The notes under the pieces are model-generated. The model did not search any database. It was given only the letters and a program-made list of their open reading frames with translations, and was not told where the DNA came from. Shown here in pieces: positions 60,436 through 64,000 of a stretch of 64,000 nt of DNA. The first letter of the stretch is position 1. Each line of letters begins with the position of its first letter. Position numbers and translations under genes: made by a program. Source of the stretch: DASRAU01 sp036005805. Lineage in GTDB: Bacteria; Acidobacteriota; Polarisedimenticolia; Gp22-AA2. The stretch is taken from the NCBI GenBank assembly GCA_036005805.1, contig DASYQE010000086.1, forward strand, positions 1 to 64,000, written 5' to 3'.

Positions 60436-61638
60436 TCATGCGGCGATTTCCCGGTAGAGATTCAGCACGCGGTGCACCATCCTCCCTGCGCCGTATTCGA
60501 CGGCGCGGGCCCGGCCGCGCCGGCCCAGCTCGCTCCTCGAGGCCTGGTCGTCGGCCAGGCGGGCGAGGGCTGCGGCGAGAGCCAGCTCGTCGTCGGGAGG
60601 GACGAGGACGCCGGACGCGCCTTCCTGCAGCACCTCGGGGAGGCCGCCGACGCTCGTGGCGATGACCGGGACGCCGAGGGCGAGGGCTTCGACGACGGCG
60701 CGGCCCATGCCTTCGTTGCGCGGCGCGAGGACGAAGAGGTCGGCGGCGGGAAGGAGATCGTGCGGAGAGCCCCACCGACCGTCGAGACGGACGCGGGAGC
60801 CTATGCCCAGCGCCGCCGCTTCGGCGCGCAGCGCCTCGAGCAGCGGTCCGTCCCCGGCCAGGTGCAGGCGCAGCGCCGGGCGGTCGGTGGCGGCGCGCGC
60901 GAAGGCGCGCAGCGTCAGCGGGGCGCCCTTGATCGGCTCGAGGCGGGCGAGCGACATCACCACCAGGTCGCCCGGGGCGTACCCGAGACGCCGGCGGGCG
61001 GCGTCGCGCCCACGCGCCGCGTCGCGCAGCGGGCGCATCTCGACGCCGGAAGGGATGACGCGGAACTGCTGCTCGCGGCCGACGCCGCGGGCCAGGTGCT
61101 CGCGCGCCCCGCGCGCCGTGAGGGCGAGCTGGCGCGCCGCGAGCGGCGCCAGCAGACGTTCCGCGAAGAGCACCAGCGCATCCCCGAGGCGTCCGTAGTA
61201 GCCGTAGAACAGGTGCCCGTGCGGCTGGTGCACGACGCGGCGGCGCTGCCCGAGAAGCGCGGCCGCGAGCCGGCCGAGCGCTCCGGCTTTCGAGGTGTGC
61301 AGGTGGATGACGTCGTACCGGCGACGGTGCAGGAGCGCCAGGATGTCGAAGAAGGCTCGCAGATCGGCCCCGGGACGGACGGGACGCCCCAGCGTCGGCA
61401 GCGTCATGAAGTCGATTCCCGGTTCTCGCCGGGCCCTCGCGAGAAGCGGCGCTTCGGCGCTCGACGGTCCGCACGCGAGGGTCACGTGATGTCCGCGGCG
61501 GGCCGCGCCGATCGCCTGCCAGAGCGTGCAGTCGGAGGATCCGCCGCGCTCCAGCCGCGTGATCACGTGCAGGACGGCCATCGGCCGCCTGGGTTCCGCC
61601 GCGCGGAAGCCGGGTCCGGTCATCGCCAGGCCGTTCAC
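60436..61638 (-). CDS. Glycosyltransferase family 4
   Basis: 400 residues from a GTG at 61638 that overlaps the GT9 stop; MAVLHVITRLERGGSSDCTL begins the fold. DVIHLHTSKAGALGRLAAAL, FRVIPSGVEMRPL, LARLEPIKGAPLTL, LAGDGPLLEAL and the donor segment APRNEGMGRAVVEALALGVP. A retaining transferase; the WekA/WcaL-like start suggests UDP-HexNAc or galactose donors, uncertain. Confidence 0.92.
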   Translation of the reverse strand: MNGLAMTGPGFRAAEPRRPMAVLHVITRLERGGSSDCTLWQAIGAARRGHHVTLACGPSSAEAPLLARARREPGIDFMTLPTLGRPVRPGADLRAFFDILALLHRRRYDVIHLHTSKAGALGRLAAALLGQRRRVVHQPHGHLFYGYYGRLGDALVLFAERLLAPLAARQLALTARGAREHLARGVGREQQFRVIPSGVEMRPLRDAARGRDAARRRLGYAPGDLVVMSLARLEPIKGAPLTLRAFARAATDRPALRLHLAGDGPLLEALRAEAAALGIGSRVRLDGRWGSPHDLLPAADLFVLAPRNEGMGRAVVEALALGVPVIATSVGGLPEVLQEGASGVLVPPDDELALAAALARLADDQASRSELGRRGRARAVEYGAGRMVHRVLNLYREIAA

Positions 61639-62786
61639 GCGGCCTGTTCGAGTGTCGTCTGCAGCAGGGCCTGCGCGCGCGCCGCGACCGCGTCCGCGGG
61701 GATGCCGGCGAGGCAGGTCTGATGCCAGCAGCGCCCCCGGTTGCACGGCGAGCAGGGCAGGTCGAGACGCAGGACGAGATCCTCCGGCCGCCGCGGCGCG
61801 AAGCGGCGCGGATCGGTCGGACCCGAGAGGGACAGCGTCGGCACCCCCAGCGCCGCCGCGATGTGCAGCGGCCCCGAGTTGTTGCCGAGGAAGAGGTCGG
61901 CGACGGCGATCACGCCCATCAACCCGCGCACGTCGAGCGGGCCGGTGAGGAGCGCGTCGGGGGTGGCGGCGCCGATCGCCTCGGCGAGGGCCTCCTCGCC
62001 GGGGCCGGCGACGACGAGGCATGCGGCGCCGATGCGCTCGGTGAGCCGGGCAATCACCTCGGCGAAGCGCTCCGCGGCCCAGCGCTGCGACTCGTAGTGC
62101 GCCCCGGGATGGACGACGACGCGCGGGGCGGCCGCGCCGAGCGCGGCGATCCGCGCCTGGGCCGCCGCCTGCTCCGCCGCCTGCAGGTAGAGCCGCGGCT
62201 CCGAGACCGGCGCGGGCACCCCGAGGGCGAAAAGGAGGTCGCGGTTCAGATCGACGATGTGCCGATCCCTTCGCGCCGGGGCCGTCGGCAGGGTGAAGAA
62301 CGCCTGGCGGCCGGCGGCCGCGAAACCCGCGCGCCAGGGCGCCTTCGTCGCCGCCGCGAGGCGCGCCCCGAGCAGCCGCTCGTCCGGCGTCAGGTCGATC
62401 GCCAGGTCCACCTTGCCGATGAGCTCGTGGGGCAGCGCACCGCCCCGCAGCGGCACGAGCGCGTCCACGGCCGGGTGGCCGTGCAGGACTTGCAGCGGCC
62501 CCTCGGGGGCGAGCACCGTGAGCCGCGCGTGCCGGAAGTGTCCCTTGAGATCGGCCAGCGCGCCGGTGCTGAGCACCATGTCGCCGATCCGATCGGTGCG
62601 CAGCACCAGCAGGCGGTGCACCAGCGTCGTGGCCGGCGGCGTCACGCGCCGGCGCAGGAGAGCCGCCGCGAGCAGGAAGGGGGCGCGCGCCGCGAGCACG
62701 GTGCCGCGCGCCGCCGCCCACAGGCGATCGGCGATGAACGAATCGGGGGGCGGCGTGACGGTCGGCAGCTCCAGGAGCGGGTTCAT
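61635..62786 (-). CDS. Glycosyltransferase family 9 (heptosyltransferase-like)
   Basis: 383 residues from ATG 62786; ATGA overlap with the methyltransferase. VLRTDRIGDMVLSTGALADL, VVVHPGAHYESQRWAAERFA, LGNNSGPLHIAAALGVPTLS and GPTDPRRFAPR followed by a Cys-rich LPCSPCNRGRCWHQTC are typical of ADP-heptose:LPS transferases. Its presence supports a lipopolysaccharide outer membrane. The sugar may differ from heptose. Confidence 0.92.
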   Translation of the reverse strand: MNPLLELPTVTPPPDSFIADRLWAAARGTVLAARAPFLLAAALLRRRVTPPATTLVHRLLVLRTDRIGDMVLSTGALADLKGHFRHARLTVLAPEGPLQVLHGHPAVDALVPLRGGALPHELIGKVDLAIDLTPDERLLGARLAAATKAPWRAGFAAAGRQAFFTLPTAPARRDRHIVDLNRDLLFALGVPAPVSEPRLYLQAAEQAAAQARIAALGAAAPRVVVHPGAHYESQRWAAERFAEVIARLTERIGAACLVVAGPGEEALAEAIGAATPDALLTGPLDVRGLMGVIAVADLFLGNNSGPLHIAAALGVPTLSLSGPTDPRRFAPRRPEDLVLRLDLPCSPCNRGRCWHQTCLAGIPADAVAARAQALLQTTLEQAA

Positions 62787-63646
62787 GCGGGCCTCCGGGC
62801 GAAGGCGGCGATGGCGTCGGTCAGAAGCGTGCCGCCGAGAGAAGACAGGATGGCGGCCGCGGCATCGATCAGCCGCTTGGCCGGGGTCAGGGCGCAGCGG
62901 TCGGGTTCGACCGCGAGGATCTCGAAACCGGCGCGGGCCAGGATGGCGCGCAGCGTCGCCGGAGTGAAATGGCTGACGTGCGGCTCCCGCGCTCCCGGCT
63001 CCCACAGCGGGAGCGGGCGTCCGCGCGCCACCCGGTAGGCGGCGCGCATCGGCAGGTTGTCGGTGTTCGGCACCGCCACGACCAGCGTCCCGCCGGGACG
63101 CAGGCGACGGCGAGCCGCCTCCAGCATCGGGCGCGGCTCGGGCAGGTGCTCGAGGACGTGCCAGAGGGTCACGACGTCGTACGGCCCGGGAAGGAGCGCG
63201 CGCGTCGCCAGGTCACCGACGGCGATCGGGCGCCGCAGGCGGGCCGCGGCGCGGCGCGCGCCCTCGGGAGAGAACTCGATCCCGTCGCCCCGCCATCCCT
63301 GCTGCTGGGCCGTTTCGAGGAACAGGCCGTCGCCGCAGCCGACGTCGAGCAGCGTGCCGCGCGCCCCGCGGCGCGAGAGCGCCTCGAGGCGCCGGCGCCA
63401 CATCCGGCGGCGGGCCTGCTCTTCGCGTCCCTGCCAGGGAGCGTAGTAGTCGGATCCATAGGCCCCCGTCTCGTAGGCTTCGGCCGGGACCGGGTCGAGG
63501 AAGACGAGCCCGCACCCGCGGCACCGCAGGGCGCGCGGATCTCCCACGGCCGTGTGCGCCGTGCTGCGTGGCACGGCCGGGTCGCGCCGGGCGCACAGGG
63601 GGCAGGGGCGGGCCGGAACCAGGAGCTGCGCGTCGAGCCGGGTCAT
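62783..63646 (-). CDS. Zinc-ribbon SAM-dependent methyltransferase
   Basis: 287 residues. An N-terminal zinc ribbon (CPLCARRD, CRGCGLVFLDP), then a class I methyltransferase with LLDVGCGDGLFLETA, YDVVTLWHVLEHLPEP and PGGTLVVAVPN. Common in polysaccharide loci, where it may methylate a sugar or lipid-linked intermediate. ATGA overlap with both neighbours. Confidence 0.9.
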   Translation of the reverse strand: MTRLDAQLLVPARPCPLCARRDPAVPRSTAHTAVGDPRALRCRGCGLVFLDPVPAEAYETGAYGSDYYAPWQGREEQARRRMWRRRLEALSRRGARGTLLDVGCGDGLFLETAQQQGWRGDGIEFSPEGARRAAARLRRPIAVGDLATRALLPGPYDVVTLWHVLEHLPEPRPMLEAARRRLRPGGTLVVAVPNTDNLPMRAAYRVARGRPLPLWEPGAREPHVSHFTPATLRAILARAGFEILAVEPDRCALTPAKRLIDAAAAILSSLGGTLLTDAIAAFARRPA

Positions 63647-64000
63647 GCGGCCTCCCGGTGTCCTGTGGAGTCGGCCTCGCCGAGCAGCTCGTCGTAGATC
63701 CCCGTGACGGCTCCGGTCATGTGTTCCAGGGAGAAGAGCGATCGCGCCCTCGCGCGCCCGGCGGCGGCGAGCGCCGCCGCGAGCCGAGGATCCCGGGCGA
63801 GGCGGACGGCCGCTTCGCCGAGGCGCGCGGCGTCCCGCGGAGGCACCAGCAGACCGCTCCGGCCATCCTCGATCGCTTCGGGGACGCCGCCGACGGCCGC
63901 CGCGATGATCGGGGTTCCCGCGTGCAGCGCTTCGAGAACCGCGCGCGGCAGGGCCTCGTGCCGCGATGGGTGGAGCAGCACGTCGAAAGCGGACAGGAGC
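63643..64000 (-). CDS. Glycosyltransferase family 4, C-terminal part (cut by the window edge)
   Basis: About 119 residues are seen: LLSAFDVLLHPSRHEALPRA then VLEALHAGTPIIAAAVGGVP and AIEDGRSGLLVPPRD, the donor half of a GT4 enzyme. The stop overlaps the methyltransferase start by four bases. The N-terminal half lies beyond 64000. First visible gene of the operon on this strand. Confidence 0.9.
   Translation of the reverse strand, partial: LLSAFDVLLHPSRHEALPRAVLEALHAGTPIIAAAVGGVPEAIEDGRSGLLVPPRDAARLGEAAVRLARDPRLAAALAAAGRARARSLFSLEHMTGAVTGIYDELLGEADSTGHREAA

Overview
The window is GC-rich throughout, densely coded and free of rRNA or tRNA genes that I can recognise. Gene content points to a Gram-negative, aerobic or facultative heterotroph with an outer membrane: a heptosyltransferase-type GT9, a MacAB-like exporter, a Bat/MoxR operon, secreted MopE/thrombospondin-3 proteins, and ArgK/MeaB with acyl-CoA dehydrogenase and CoA transferase. 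The mixture resembles the Acidobacteriota or a neighbouring candidate phylum. That placement is inferred from gene content alone; there is no marker here that fixes it.

Layout. 1-991: N-terminal part of a GT39-type membrane glycosyltransferase leaving the left edge. 1.1-15.7 kb: a family of secreted proteins sharing a ~300-residue N-terminal module (five genes, at 1120, 2395, 5852, 12528 and 13861, plus one relic at 10409), interrupted by a membrane spermidine-synthase-like gene and a lower-GC beta-helix gene. The stretch 12.1-12.5 kb holds decayed copies of the 3' end of ftsK and the 5' end of the spermidine-synthase-like gene. They lie in the order expected of an old tandem duplication of the ftsK-(MopE gene)-synthase segment. 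15.8-20.9 kb: ftsK, RNase J, rsmA on the minus strand. 21-24.6 kb: thioredoxin, then an ABC efflux set (adaptor, ATPase, permease). 24.7-27.3 kb: a secreted FG-GAP repeat protein whose C-terminus matches that of the MopE proteins.

27.5-37 kb: a tightly overlapping operon of MoxR ATPase, DUF58, a DUF4381-like membrane protein, BatA, a BatB-BatC fusion, BatD, BatE and hemW. 37-40 kb: a sulfatase-like lipoprotein, divergent low-specificity threonine aldolase, and Hsp20. 40.3-44.5 kb: a fatty/organic-acid operon (acyl-CoA dehydrogenase, a MeaB GTPase fused to methylmalonyl-CoA epimerase, 3-oxoacid CoA-transferase A and B, a small unknown). 44.5-53.4 kb: GAF-GGDEF diguanylate cyclase, methylthioadenosine phosphorylase with a PfkB kinase, lumazine synthase and NusB, and a DUF4388 protein paired with a zinc-ribbon pseudo-receiver.

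53.5-64 kb: a minus-strand surface polysaccharide operon of ten genes (three GT4, one GT9, methyltransferase, WbqC, PIG-L deacetylase, DegT aminotransferase, WecA-type initiating transferase, AsnB amidotransferase), running off the right edge. Many junctions across the window are 4-base ATGA or GTGA overlaps, so translational coupling is common. The best promoters follow the sigma-70 pattern with 17- or 18-base spacers.
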